Source: Paraburkholderia sejongensis
Lineage (GTDB): Bacteria; Pseudomonadota; Gammaproteobacteria; Burkholderiales; Burkholderiaceae
Assembly: GCF_020880815.1 (NCBI RefSeq)
Contig: NZ_JAJITD010000005.1
Span: 186,001 to 250,000, forward strand
Direction: 5' to 3'
Length of the DNA: 64,000 nt
The notes under the pieces: model-generated
What the model saw: the letters and a program-made list of their open reading frames with translations, nothing else
Told to the model about the DNA's origin: nothing
Database searches by the model: none
Translations under genes and position numbers: made by a program
Shown here: positions 53,652 through 62,834 of the stretch, in pieces
Layout: every line of letters starts with the position of its first letter
Position numbering within the stretch: the stretch's first letter is position 1

Positions 53652-55193
53652 TTATTTGGCGACCGGCATCGTGAATTCAGCACCCTTCGCGATGCTGTCG
53701 GGCCAGCGCTGCATGATGCTCTTGTAGCGCGTATAGAAGCGCACGCCCTCTTCGCCGTACGCGTGGTGATCGCCGAACAGCGACTTCTTCCAGCCGCCGA
53801 ACGAATGCCACGCCATCGGCACCGGAATCGGCACATTGATGCCGACCATGCCGATCTCGATCTGCCGCGAGAACGCGCGCGCGATCCCGCCGTCGGACGT
53901 GAACAGCGACACGCCGTTGGCGAACTGATTCGCGTTGATCAGCTCGACCGCGGACGCGAAGTCCGGCACCCGCACCACGCACAGCACCGGCCCGAAAATC
54001 TCTTCGCGATAGATCTTCATGTCGGGCGATACATCATCGAACAACGTGCCGCCGAGGAAAAAGCCCTGTTCATGCCCGGCCACCTGGTGACCGCGGCCGT
54101 CGACCACCAGCTTCGCGCCGGCCGCCACGCCCGCATCGATATAGCCGACTACCTTGTCGCGATGCGCGCCGGTCACGAGCGGGCCCATCTCGGCGGCCGC
54201 TTCCATCCCGTTCAGAATCTTCAGGTTCCGCACGCGCGGTGTCAGACGCTCGATCAGCTCATCGGCGATATGGCCGACCGCGACCGCCACCGAAATCGCC
54301 ATGCAGCGCTCGCCGGCCGATCCGTAGGCCGCGCCGATCAATGCATCGACCGCCTGATCGAGATCGGCGTCCGGCATCACGACGAGGTGATTCTTGGCGC
54401 CGCCGAGCGCCTGCACACGCTTGCCGTGTTTCGTGCCTTCCGTGTAGATGTATTCGGCAATCGGCGTCGAGCCGACGAACGACAGCGCGCTGACGTCCGG
54501 ATGCACGAGCAACGCATCGACCGCGACCTTGTCGCCGTGCACGACGTTGAACACGCCGTCCGGCAGACCGGCCTCTCTCAGCAGTTCGGCGAGCCGGTTC
54601 GCCGCCGACGGATCGCGTTCGGACGGCTTGAGCACGAAGGTATTGCCGCACGCGATCGCGACCGGGAACATCCAGCACGGCACCATCATCGGGAAATTGA
54701 ACGGCGTGATGCCGGCGACCACGCCGAGCGGCTGACGCAGATTCCAATTGTCGATGCCGCCGCCGATCTGATCGGTGAAGTCGGTCTTCAGCAGATTCGG
54801 AATGCCGCACGCGAATTCGACGATCTCGATGCCGCGCATCACTTCGCCCTTCGCATCGGAAAACACCTTGCCGTGCTCGCGCGTGATCAGCTCGGCGAGC
54901 TCGTCGTGGTGACGGTCGAGCAACTCCTTGAACTTGAACAGCACGCGGGCGCGCTTGATCGGCGCGGTTTCGCTCCACGCGGGGAACGCGGCTTTCGCGG
55001 CGGCAACCGCGGCGTCCACTTCCGCGACGCTCGCAAGCGGCACGCGGGCGCTGACGCTGCCGAGCGCCGGATTGAACACGTCGCCGAAACGGCCGCTGGT
55101 GCCTTCGATCGCCTTGCCGTTGATCACATGGGCCAGCGCGCGGGCGCTCGCCGCGGCCTGCTGGACGCTGTCGTTCTGATGTGTCTCGCTCAT
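53652..55193 (-). CDS. mmsA: CoA-acylating (methyl)malonate-semialdehyde dehydrogenase
   Basis: A 513-residue aldehyde dehydrogenase of the MMSDH class. It has [13 protein letters not shown] at the cofactor loop, the catalytic Cys297 in [11 protein letters not shown] and the family-specific YSRGDS-free C-terminus ending [15 protein letters not shown]. It turns malonate semialdehyde to acetyl-CoA or methylmalonate semialdehyde to propionyl-CoA. The start at 55193, with AGAGGAAC upstream, is chosen over one at 55229. It is followed after 140 bases by the GMC oxidoreductase gene and probably shares its transcript. Confidence 0.9.
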   Translation of the reverse strand: MSETHQNDSVQQAAASARALAHVINGKAIEGTSGRFGDVFNPALGSVSARVPLASVAEVDAAVAAAKAAFPAWSETAPIKRARVLFKFKELLDRHHDELAELITREHGKVFSDAKGEVMRGIEIVEFACGIPNLLKTDFTDQIGGGIDNWNLRQPLGVVAGITPFNFPMMVPCWMFPVAIACGNTFVLKPSERDPSAANRLAELLREAGLPDGVFNVVHGDKVAVDALLVHPDVSALSFVGSTPIAEYIYTEGTKHGKRVQALGGAKNHLVVMPDADLDQAVDALIGAAYGSAGERCMAISVAVAVGHIADELIERLTPRVRNLKILNGMEAAAEMGPLVTGAHRDKVVGYIDAGVAAGAKLVVDGRGHQVAGHEQGFFLGGTLFDDVSPDMKIYREEIFGPVLCVVRVPDFASAVELINANQFANGVSLFTSDGGIARAFSRQIEIGMVGINVPIPVPMAWHSFGGWKKSLFGDHHAYGEEGVRFYTRYKSIMQRWPDSIAKGAEFTMPVAK

Positions 55194-55290
55194 GTCGTTC
55201 CTCTTGCTATCAAATCCTGCGCGCGGCATCGCAGCGGTGCCGCAGCGTATCGGACGTTAAGCGTAAGGTGCTTCGGGCCGACAAATCCAA

Positions 55291-55303
55291 TGAGAATTGC
55301 TCA
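55291..55303. promoter_or_regulatory. candidate LysR-type binding box between mmsA and the LysR gene
   Basis: TGAG-AATTG-CTCA fits the T-N11-A rule with dyad symmetry. A second dyad GGCT-ATA-AGCC lies at 55308-55318. Both are in the 141-base divergent gap, where LysR regulators usually bind. Confidence 0.5.
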
Positions 55304-55334
55304 ACTGGGCTATAAGCCGCGCTAATATCACCGG

Positions 55335-56234
55335 ATGGATCTCACCTTGCTCCGGGCCTTCGTCACCGTCGCACGCGAGGGCAACCTCACCCGTGCCGCG
55401 GTGCAGCTGCATCTGACCCAACCCGCCGTCAGCCTGCAAATCAAGCATTTGCAGGAAACGCTCGGCGTCACGCTGTTTACACGGACCTCGCACGGGCTCG
55501 TGCTGACGCGCGACGGCCAGGCGCTGCTGCCGCACGCCGAACGGGCGGTCGGCGCGGCCGCCGACGTGCAACGCGCGGCGCTGGCGTTGCGCCAAGAGGT
55601 GCGCGGCCGGCTGCGCATCGGCACGATTCTCGACCCTGAATTTCTGCGCCTCGGCGGATTTCTGAAGCAGCTGGTCGAGACGTGGCCGCGGATCGAGACC
55701 GCGCTGCGCCACGGGATGTCGGGCTGGGTGCTCGAGCAGATCCGCGCGGGCGAGCTGGACGTCGGCTACTACATCGGCCTGCCGTCCGACGACGAGAGCC
55801 GCGACGGCGCCGCGTTTCACGCGCTGACGCTCACGCAGTTCCAGTACCGGGTGCTCGCGCCGGCCGGCTGGAAAGATCGCGTAAAGGGAGCGCGCGACTG
55901 GCGCTCGCTCGCCGCGCTGCCGTGGATCTGGACCCCGCCCGCATCCGCGCACAACCGGCTGCTGTCGCGCTGCTTCGGCGCGGCGGGCGTGAAGCCGGTC
56001 AAGGTGGCCGAGGTCGACCAGGAGCCGTCGATGCTAGACCTCGTCAAGTCGGGCGTGGGCCTCACGCTCGCGCGCGACGCGACCGCGATCGCCGAAGCGC
56101 ATGCGCACGCGCTGACGATCGTCGAAGGCATTACGGTGCCGACCCAGTTGAGCTTCATCACGCTCGACGAGCGCAAGGACGAACCCGCGATTGCCGCCGC
56201 GTTGAAGCTGATCGAGCAGCAGTGGATGAATTGA
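55335..56234 (+). CDS. LysR-family transcriptional regulator (hpdR-like by context)
   Basis: A 299-residue LysR regulator: N-terminal winged helix-turn-helix (LLRAFVTVAREGNLTRAAVQLHLTQPAVSLQIKHLQETLGVTLFTR, residues 5-50) and a C-terminal effector domain. Its gene diverges from mmsA, so it probably controls the mmsA-GMC genes, in the same geometry as hpdR for 3-hydroxypropionate. The effector is inferred. Confidence 0.85.
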   Translation: MDLTLLRAFVTVAREGNLTRAAVQLHLTQPAVSLQIKHLQETLGVTLFTRTSHGLVLTRDGQALLPHAERAVGAAADVQRAALALRQEVRGRLRIGTILDPEFLRLGGFLKQLVETWPRIETALRHGMSGWVLEQIRAGELDVGYYIGLPSDDESRDGAAFHALTLTQFQYRVLAPAGWKDRVKGARDWRSLAALPWIWTPPASAHNRLLSRCFGAAGVKPVKVAEVDQEPSMLDLVKSGVGLTLARDATAIAEAHAHALTIVEGITVPTQLSFITLDERKDEPAIAAALKLIEQQWMN

Positions 56235-56520
56235 GTGGTGTAATTGCGCGGCTTGCGATGACCCGGCAGAGTTTGCCGCGCTGCGATATGAGCCGTGCTA
56301 ATGGCATAAACGCGCGTCGGGCGCTCCGACTCTCCCCACGGCCGCTGCCCACTGAAACCATCCGGTCACGAAGTTTTTGCTAGATTGGCGGTTTGCGCTT
56401 CGCGCACGTCCTTCCTGCTTTTCCGTTCCGCCTGACTTTGTCTTCCCCGCTGGCGCTGCGTTGCCAAGCCGGCCAGCCCGCCAGCCGCCGCTCACCCGCT
56501 CAACCGACAGGAGCCTGACA

Positions 56521-57057
56521 ATGGCACGCAACATCGAAATCAAAGCCCGCGCCCAGCACTTCGAGCAACTGCGCGAGCGCGCCGCGCAACTCGCGACGGA
56601 CGCGCCGCTGATCTTCCGCCAGCAGGACTTTTTCTACGACGTGCCGCGCGGCCGCCTGAAGCTGCGCCAGTTCGACGACGGCACCCCGGCCGAGCTGATC
56701 TTCTACCAGCGCGACGATCGCGACGGCCCGAAGGCGTCGTACTACACACGCAGCCCGGTGACCAATCCCGAAGCGATGCATGCGCTGCTCGCGACCGCGC
56801 TCACCACGCGCGGCATCGTCACGAAGGAACGGCACGTATATCTGAGCGGACGCACGCGGATTCATCTGGATCGGGTCGACGGTCTTGGCGACTTCGTCGA
56901 ACTCGAAGTGGTGCTTGGGCAGGATGACGACGAGGAAGGCGGTCACGCGGAAGCGCAGGCGATGTTCGAAAGCCTCGGCGTGACGGAGGCGGATCTGGTG
57001 CCGGTCGCTTATGTCGATCTGTTGAACGCTGACGGCGAGCCGAAACAGGCCGCGTAA
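56521..57057 (+). CDS. CYTH-domain protein (class IV adenylate cyclase-like)
   Basis: A 178-residue CYTH protein. The N-terminal NIEIKAR corresponds to the ExExK metal/phosphate motif with the first Glu replaced by Asn4, leaving E6-x-K8. Later charged motifs (KLRQF, AELIFYQRDD, TKERHVYLSGRTRIHLDRVDGLGDFVELEV) line the tunnel in this fold. Members are adenylate cyclases or triphosphate hydrolases; the choice cannot be made here. The ATG at 56521 has AGGAGCC upstream; a longer frame from 56377 is unsupported. Confidence 0.8.
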   Translation: MARNIEIKARAQHFEQLRERAAQLATDAPLIFRQQDFFYDVPRGRLKLRQFDDGTPAELIFYQRDDRDGPKASYYTRSPVTNPEAMHALLATALTTRGIVTKERHVYLSGRTRIHLDRVDGLGDFVELEVVLGQDDDEEGGHAEAQAMFESLGVTEADLVPVAYVDLLNADGEPKQAA

Positions 57058-57074
57058 ATCTCGTATCGCCGGCT

Positions 57075-57103
57075 GGACCGCGCAAGCCGCATGCGCGCGG
57101 TCC
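57075..57103. terminator. hairpin between convergent CYTH and Lrp genes
   Basis: GGACCGCGC and GCGCGGTCC pair perfectly around an 11-base loop, without a T-run on either strand. It lies between two converging genes and probably separates their transcripts. Confidence 0.45.
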
Positions 57104-57148
57104 ACGCGTGTGCTAGCGGGCTTAGCAATCGCTCAGCTGCCCTACCCC

Positions 57149-57640
57149 TTACCCAGCCGTCGCGCCCGGCGCCAGATGCGCGAGCGGCAACGGCCCGTTG
57201 CGTTTGAACGTGGTCAGCACGATATTCGAGCGCACGCTATCGACGCCCGGCACCCGCATCAGCTTTTTCATCACGAACGTCGACAGGTAATTCAGATCCG
57301 GCGCGACGATTCGCAACAGATAGTCGGCATCGCCGACCACCGCATGACATTCGAGCACTTCGGGCAGCACGTCGATCTGCTGCTGAAACTGCTCGATGAT
57401 CGAATCGCCGTGATGCTTGAGCTTCAGGCTCGTAAAAGCGGTGACGCCGAGGCCGAGCTTCTCGGGCCGCAGCACGACCCGATAGCCATCCACGACTCCC
57501 ACCTGCTCCAGCCGCTGCAAGCGCCGCCCGATCTGCGAAGGCGACAGCGGCACCTGTTCGGCAAGCTGCTGATGAGTGGCACGGCCGAAGCGCTGCAGTA
57601 CATCGAGCAGCGCGAGATCGAAGTGATCGAGTTCGAGCAT
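57149..57640 (-). CDS. Lrp/AsnC-family transcriptional regulator
   Basis: A 163-residue regulator: N-terminal helix-turn-helix (HFDLALLDVLQRFGRATHQQLAEQVPLSPSQIGRRLQRLE) and a C-terminal ligand-binding domain (VLECHAVVGDADYLLRIVA). It diverges from phhA across a large palindrome, so control of phenylalanine degradation and of itself is likely. An ATG at 57655 is also in frame but lies inside the palindrome; the ATG at 57640 is preferred. Neither has a ribosome-binding site, so a leaderless message is possible. Confidence 0.88.
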   Translation of the reverse strand: MLELDHFDLALLDVLQRFGRATHQQLAEQVPLSPSQIGRRLQRLEQVGVVDGYRVVLRPEKLGLGVTAFTSLKLKHHGDSIIEQFQQQIDVLPEVLECHAVVGDADYLLRIVAPDLNYLSTFVMKKLMRVPGVDSVRSNIVLTTFKRNGPLPLAHLAPGATAG

Positions 57641-57643
57641 ATT

Positions 57644-57682
57644 AATAATCCGCATTAAATGACGTCTTAATGCACGATTATT
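57644..57682. promoter_or_regulatory. palindromic operator between the Lrp gene and phhA
   Basis: Nested inverted arms AATAATC...GATTATT (57644-57650 / 57676-57682) and GCATTAA...TTAATGC (57652-57658 / 57667-57673) form a dyad of about 39 bases centred at 57663, immediately before the Lrp start. It is the natural candidate operator for the adjacent regulator. Confidence 0.7.
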
Positions 57683-57788
57683 GCATGCACGAACGTTTTT
57701 AAGCCAATATTGCGCCCTTCTCGCGCGGTCACCGCTTTACACTCGCATTCATCGATTTCATCCGTTTTGCGCTGTAAAGCCGCTCGCC

Positions 57789-58691
57789 ATGTCCACCGCC
57801 ACCCGCACCGCCGCCACGGCCAAACTTCAGGAACAGTTCGACGCCGGCCTCGAAACCCGCGCCGACTTCACGATCGACCAACCGTTCGAGCGCTACCGCG
57901 CGGTCGACCACGCGGTCTGGCGGCAGCTTTACGCGCGACAAACCGCTTTGCTCGAAGGCCGCGTCTGCGACGAATTCCTCGCCGGGCTCGTTCGCATCGG
58001 CATGCCGGCCGAGCGCGTGCCGTCGTTCGATGAGATCAATGCGAAGCTCACGCCCGCAACCGGCTGGCGCATCGTCGCGGTGCCCGGCCTCGTCCCCGAT
58101 CAGGTGTTTTTCGCGCATCTCGCGAACCGGCGCTTTCCGGTCACGTGGTGGATGCGCCGGCCGGACCAGCTCGACTACCTGCAGGAACCGGACTGTTTTC
58201 ACGATCTGTTCGGCCACGTGCCGCTGCTGATCGACCCCGTGTTCGCCGACTACATGCATGCGTATGGCCGCGCCGCGCTCGCGGCCGACGACGCCGGCGC
58301 GCTGCCGCTTCTCGCGCGACTTTATTGGTACACAGTCGAGTTCGGCCTGATCCGTGACGCGGCCAGTCCGAACGGTGTGAAGATCTATGGCGCGGGCATC
58401 GTGTCGAGTCAGGGCGAGACGCTATACAGCCAGCAGAGCGGCTCTCCGAACCGCCTGGGCTTCGAACTGGAACGCGTGATGCGCACCCGCTACCGGATCG
58501 ACACGTTCCAGAAAAGCTACTTCGTAATCGATGACTTCGAGCAGCTCTTCGAGGTCGCGCAAACCGATGTCGCGCCGCTGCTGCAACGGCTCGCCACGGC
58601 CCCCGCATTCGCGGCCGGCGATCTGCTGCCCGGCGATCGCGTGCTCACCCGCGGCTCGCGCGCCGGCTGGCAGGACGACGGCGACGTGTAG
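57789..58691 (+). CDS. phhA: phenylalanine 4-hydroxylase
   Basis: Hydroxylates phenylalanine to tyrosine using tetrahydrobiopterin or a related pterin, Fe(II) and oxygen. The iron ligands His138 and His143 (CFHDLFGHVPLL) and Glu184 (TVEFGLI) sit at exactly the numbers known for the Chromobacterium violaceum enzyme. The ATG at 57789 gives 300 residues; the open extension from 57681 overlaps the operator region. Eight-base inverted arms GCTTTACA / TGTAAAGC flank 57734-57780 just upstream. Paired with phhB. Confidence 0.96.
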   Translation: MSTATRTAATAKLQEQFDAGLETRADFTIDQPFERYRAVDHAVWRQLYARQTALLEGRVCDEFLAGLVRIGMPAERVPSFDEINAKLTPATGWRIVAVPGLVPDQVFFAHLANRRFPVTWWMRRPDQLDYLQEPDCFHDLFGHVPLLIDPVFADYMHAYGRAALAADDAGALPLLARLYWYTVEFGLIRDAASPNGVKIYGAGIVSSQGETLYSQQSGSPNRLGFELERVMRTRYRIDTFQKSYFVIDDFEQLFEVAQTDVAPLLQRLATAPAFAAGDLLPGDRVLTRGSRAGWQDDGDV

Positions 58692-58810
58692 CCGGCAAGC
58701 GCCGCGCGCTCGTCGCGCTCGTCGCGCTCGGCAACGCCGCTCACGCATCCGTGAAAAAATAACGGATTGCGCGCGCCGAACCGCGCGCGTCTGATCAATG
58801 AGGTCCCACG

Positions 58811-59101
58811 ATGATTCAGAAACTAAGTTCCGAGCAACGCAGCCAGGCGCTGGCGAAGCTGAACGGCTGGCACAGCGCCGCCGATCGCGACGCGATTGAA
58901 CGCAGCATCGAGTTCGCTGATTTCAACGAGGCCTTCGGCTTCATGACGCGAGTGGCGATCAAGGCGCAGGAAATGGATCACCACCCGGAGTGGTTCAACG
59001 TCTACAACAAAGTGGAAATCACGCTGTCCACGCACGAAGCGAACGGCGTTACCGAACGCGACCTTACGCTCGCCTCGTTCATCGACAGCATCGCTGGGTA
59101 A
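58811..59101 (+). CDS. phhB: pterin-4a-carbinolamine dehydratase
   Basis: A 96-residue enzyme that dehydrates the pterin carbinolamine formed by PhhA and so recycles its cofactor. The active-site [20 protein letters not shown] block is present. It lies 119 bases after phhA on the same strand. Confidence 0.95.
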   Translation: MIQKLSSEQRSQALAKLNGWHSAADRDAIERSIEFADFNEAFGFMTRVAIKAQEMDHHPEWFNVYNKVEITLSTHEANGVTERDLTLASFIDSIAG

Positions 59102-59207
59102 TTACGAAAAATTCAACGCGCTTTGCACGCGTTTATACGTCGTCTCTAACGCAATCAGCGCGAATTGAAAGGCCAATGCAGGCATTTCCCTGGGTAAACC
59201 TTCAGTT

Positions 59208-59432
59208 CTACAGGCTATTATTAAGTCGAACGTAAGATTCCCACGCCTGCCTGGCAATCGGGTCCAAACGATCCGGCGATAGCGACGTTCGACGCTGTAC
59301 AATCAGCAGCGCATACGGCTTGGAGAGCGCGCTTGCCTCCTTGCACAGAACGAGTTCGTCGCCGCTCGAAGGTGAGCGGGCCCGCCAGAAGTTGATTGCG
59401 GCTTCCAGTTCGTGAATGCTGATCTCGGACAT
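59208..59432 (-). CDS. DUF3717-family protein
   Basis: A 74-residue protein starting MSEISIHELEAAINFWRARSPS, then ALSKPYALLIVQRRTSLS, a pattern I recognise as DUF3717, common in Burkholderiaceae. No function is established. The ribosome-binding site is weak. It faces phhB and diverges from the response regulator gene. Frame and family pattern are the evidence. Confidence 0.75.
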   Translation of the reverse strand: MSEISIHELEAAINFWRARSPSSGDELVLCKEASALSKPYALLIVQRRTSLSPDRLDPIARQAWESYVRLNNSL

Positions 59433-59597
59433 GAGTTCGTGATGGCTTGGCTGGTACGACAGCGCGGCTCGATCGCTGCATCGCGGCCACGTCTTCGGTG
59501 TCCGCCGCGTTTGCCACGCGGCTCGCTGGCTGTGTTGCAGGCGCCCCGGCGAACCGCTTGCCCAAACGCCTAAACCCATTGTACTTGAGCGAAATCC

Positions 59598-60284
59598 ATG
59601 CGACTCCTTCTGATCGAAGATGACCGCCCCATCGCACGCGGCATCCAAAGCAGTCTCGAACAAGCCGGCTTCACCGTCGACATGGTCCATGACGGCATCT
59701 TTGCCGAGCAGGCCCTCACGCAAAACCGCCACGAACTCGTGATCCTCGACCTCGGTCTGCCGGGCATCGACGGCATGACGCTGCTGTCGCGTTTCCGCCA
59801 GAGCAACCGTCACACGCCGGTGATCATCCTGACCGCGCGCGACGAACTGAACGACCGCGTGCAAGGCCTCAATTCCGGCGCCGACGACTACATGCTCAAG
59901 CCGTTCGAACCGGCCGAACTCGAAGCGCGGATTCGCGCGGTGATGCGCCGCAGCGGTCCGCACGGCGACATGCCGCGTCCCGAAGTGTCGCTCGGCGGTG
60001 TGCGTCTGTCGGGCGTCGATCGCCGCATCTTCAACGACGACAAGCCGCTCGAACTGTCGCCGCGCGAATTCGCGGTGCTCGAAATGCTGCTGCTGCGTCA
60101 TGGCCGGGTGGTCAGCAAGGCGCAACTGCAGGATCATCTGACGCACTTCGGCGGCGACCTCGGCGATACCGCGATCGAAGTCTACGTGCACCGCGTGCGC
60201 AAGAAACTCGAGAACTGCCGTGTCGAAATCGTTACCGTGCGTGGCTTCGGCTACCTGCTGCAGGAAATCCGCCAGGCCGCGTAA
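59598..60284 (+). CDS. OmpR-family response regulator (TctD-like)
   Basis: A 228-residue response regulator: receiver domain with acidic pocket (IEDD, residues 6-9), phosphoacceptor Asp51 in VILDLGLPG and Lys101 in MLKPFE, then a winged-helix DNA-binding domain ending in VRGFGYLLQE. It is followed by a sensor kinase gene. The pair resembles TctD/TctE or QseB-type systems; no citrate transporter is adjacent, so the signal is unknown. Confidence 0.9.
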   Translation: MRLLLIEDDRPIARGIQSSLEQAGFTVDMVHDGIFAEQALTQNRHELVILDLGLPGIDGMTLLSRFRQSNRHTPVIILTARDELNDRVQGLNSGADDYMLKPFEPAELEARIRAVMRRSGPHGDMPRPEVSLGGVRLSGVDRRIFNDDKPLELSPREFAVLEMLLLRHGRVVSKAQLQDHLTHFGGDLGDTAIEVYVHRVRKKLENCRVEIVTVRGFGYLLQEIRQAA

Positions 60285-60436
60285 TCGTCGTGCGGGCCGC
60301 GCATCGCGTCGCGGCCCGACGGCGCCGGTCCGGCGCCGCGTCGTGGTTGCGCCGACCGCAGCCCGCGCGCGCGGTGCCGCGATCCGCAACCTTTCAAGGC
60401 GCCCCGCGCCGTTCCCTCCCTCCCGCGCGTACGACC

Positions 60437-61957
60437 ATGCCCCAGCCGGCCGCCACTAGTTTGCGCCGCACGCTGCTGCGGCGCCTCGCTGCGCCCCTTT
60501 CGCTGCTCGCGTTGATGAGCGGCCTGATCGCTTACTGGCTCGCGTGGCAGTACACGCAGCACGTGGTCGACCGTTCGCTCGCCGACCTCGCGACCGCGAT
60601 TTCCAAGCAGATCCAGATTGCCGGACCCGATGCGCCGATCACGGTGCCGCCGCTCGCCCAGGCGATGTTCTCCGACCCGGTCGAGCACCTCGTCTACCGG
60701 ATCAGCAACGGCGAAACCGAAATCGCCGGCGACCACAATCTGCCGCTGCGAGGCACCAACGTGCGCCGCATGCATTACGCGTATGTGTTCGAAACGCAGC
60801 ACGAAGGCGTAACCGTACGCGTCGCGCAGGTGCGGGTCGATCAGCCGACCGGCAATCCGATCGTCGTCGAAGTGGGTCAGCCGGTGCATCACCGCTTCCG
60901 GATCGCCGCAGAGTTTCTGGTCGCGATCATGATGCCGCTGCTGTTGCTGCTGCTCGCCGGCTGGGTGATCGTGTGGCGGGTCGTCAATCAGCAGCTCAAT
61001 CCGCTGACCGCGCTCGCCGACTCGCTGAACCGCCAGACTCATACGTCGCTCGAACCGGTCGACGAAAGCTATGTGCCGGTCGAAATCCGGCCGCTGACCG
61101 GCGCATTGAACGCGCTGCTCGACCGTCTGAAGTCCGCGCTCGATGCGCAGCGCAAATTCATCGCCGACGCCGCGCATCAGCTGCGCACGCCGCTGACCGC
61201 CGTGAAGCTGCACGCGGAACAGGCGGCAGTCGCGCGCGATCCGCAACAGACGCTGGCCGCCGTGCGCGAGTTGCGCGCCGCGGCCGACCGCGCGGTGCGG
61301 CTGTCGAATCAGTTGCTGTCGCTGGCGCGCGCGGAGCCGGGCGAACAGGCCGCGCGTTTCGTCGACGTCGACATGGCCGCGCTCGCGTTCGATACCGGCG
61401 CGGAATGGGTGCCGCGTGCGCTCGCGGTGCACGTCGACCTCGGCTTCCAGCGGCTCGACGATCCCGGCAACGAGCACCCGCTGATCGCCCGCGGCAACCC
61501 GGTGCTGCTGCATGAAGTGATCGCGAATCTGCTCGACAACGCGCTGAAGTACGTGCCGCCGTCGCGCGTCGATGGCGGGCGGATCACGGTGACGGTGTCG
61601 CAAACGGTGATCGACGAAGTGCGGATGGCGGAGATTGTCGTCGAAGACAACGGGCCGGGGGTGCCGCACACGCAGCAGGCCGATCTGTTCAAGCGCTTCT
61701 TCCGCGGCGACGGACAGGCCGACTCGGGGGTCGACACCGGCGCAGGTCTCGGTCTCGCGATCGTTCACGATATCATGGTGCTGCACCACGGCAGCGTGCA
61801 TTACGAACACGCGCCGGAAGGCGGTGCGCGCTTTATCGTGCGGATTCCGCTGCTGCCGGCGGCCACCGCCACCGGCAGCAGCCAGCCCGCCGCTGCCGCC
61901 GGCGACGCATCGCGCGGCGCAAAAAAACCGGCGCACTCGGCGCCGGTCGATCTGTAG
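60437..61957 (+). CDS. sensor histidine kinase (TctE-like)
   Basis: A 506-residue membrane sensor kinase: first membrane helix at about residues 20-40, periplasmic TctE-type sensing region, second helix near 155-180, then the H box FIADAAHQLRTPLTAVKLHAEQ (His247), N box LLDNALKYVP and G boxes (VEDNGPGVP, GAGLGLAIV). The ATG at 60437 is chosen because the upstream in-frame extension from 60290 is Arg/Pro-rich and unlike the family. It starts 152 bases after the response regulator. A minus-strand terminator lies in its last codons. Confidence 0.88.
   Translation: MPQPAATSLRRTLLRRLAAPLSLLALMSGLIAYWLAWQYTQHVVDRSLADLATAISKQIQIAGPDAPITVPPLAQAMFSDPVEHLVYRISNGETEIAGDHNLPLRGTNVRRMHYAYVFETQHEGVTVRVAQVRVDQPTGNPIVVEVGQPVHHRFRIAAEFLVAIMMPLLLLLLAGWVIVWRVVNQQLNPLTALADSLNRQTHTSLEPVDESYVPVEIRPLTGALNALLDRLKSALDAQRKFIADAAHQLRTPLTAVKLHAEQAAVARDPQQTLAAVRELRAAADRAVRLSNQLLSLARAEPGEQAARFVDVDMAALAFDTGAEWVPRALAVHVDLGFQRLDDPGNEHPLIARGNPVLLHEVIANLLDNALKYVPPSRVDGGRITVTVSQTVIDEVRMAEIVVEDNGPGVPHTQQADLFKRFFRGDGQADSGVDTGAGLGLAIVHDIMVLHHGSVHYEHAPEGGARFIVRIPLLPAATATGSSQPAAAAGDASRGAKKPAHSAPVDL
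61921..61946 (-). terminator. intrinsic terminator of the SET-domain gene, inside the kinase 3' end
   Basis: On the minus strand ACCGGCG / CGCCGGT is followed by six to seven T. It lies within the last codons of the plus-strand kinase gene, 137 bases after the SET gene stop. Confidence 0.7.
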
Positions 61958-62082
61958 CAATGCAAAGCGAATGTGAGCGCCGGTGCTGCGCGCTGCGGCG
62001 GCGCTGAGGCCGGCGATTCATGCGACGCGTCCGCCGTGCGTGGCGGGTTGAGTTCACCGGCCCACGCGGCAGACGCCGCCTC

Positions 62083-62622
62083 TCACTTCTTCTTCGCTTT
62101 CTTCGACGATTTGCCGGATTTATCGGCCTTCACCGCCTTCTGCGCTTTATCCGCCTTGGCACCGCCCTTGCCCTTCTCCGGAGGTGCCAGCATCGTGCCG
62201 CGGCACTTGCGCGCGCCGCAGCGGCATTCGTATTCCTTCTTCAGCTTCCTGGTCTGACGCGCATCGATCACGAGGCCGTAGTCGTAAAACACTTCCTCGC
62301 CTTCAGCGATGTCGCGCAGCGCATGCACGTATACGTGCCCGTCGATTTCCTCGGCTTCGCAGTTCGGCGCGCAAGAATGATTGATCCAGCGCGCGCTATT
62401 GCCATTCACCTTGCCGTCGATCACCTTGCCGTTGTCGAGCGCGAAATAGAACGTGTGATTCGGCTCGGCCGGGTTGTGAGGATGCCGGCGCAACGCTTCT
62501 TTCCACGAGATCCGCTCGCCCTTGTATTCGATCAGCCGCTCGCCGGCCGCGATCGGTTCGAGGGCAAACACGCCTTTGCCGTGCACACCCGAACGGCGCA
62601 CGGCGATCCTGCGTGAATTCAT
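62083..62622 (-). CDS. SET-domain protein lysine methyltransferase with lysine-rich tail
   Basis: A 179-residue protein. Residues 1-140 form a SET domain: GVHGKGVFALEPIAAGERLIEY at the start, the SAM-binding NHSCAPNCE, then the EGEEVFYDYGL motif with the conserved Tyr. A post-SET cysteine motif CRCGARKCRG follows. The last 30 residues are Lys/Ala/Ser-rich (KADKAQKAVKADKSGKSSKKAKKK), like a histone-H1-type tail. SET proteins transfer methyl groups to lysines; the target here is unknown. The ATG at 62622 is used, with AAGGA upstream. Confidence 0.88.
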   Translation of the reverse strand: MNSRRIAVRRSGVHGKGVFALEPIAAGERLIEYKGERISWKEALRRHPHNPAEPNHTFYFALDNGKVIDGKVNGNSARWINHSCAPNCEAEEIDGHVYVHALRDIAEGEEVFYDYGLVIDARQTRKLKKEYECRCGARKCRGTMLAPPEKGKGGAKADKAQKAVKADKSGKSSKKAKKK

Positions 62623-62834
62623 TGAATGAATCCTTAAGAAGAACTGGGGGATGAAATCGGGCAATCGTCAGGCGCGTCTCGCGCGCGGCTTTTCCTGACG
62701 CGGATAGCAAACGCGGCGCCTTGCGAGCGCCGCGTCGACTTGCGACGCGCAATGCGTCACATCCGGCATCCTACACGGTGTGGACGGCTTCGTTCAACCG
62801 TCGACCGGTGCGTTCATTTAACGTGCGGCGGGCG

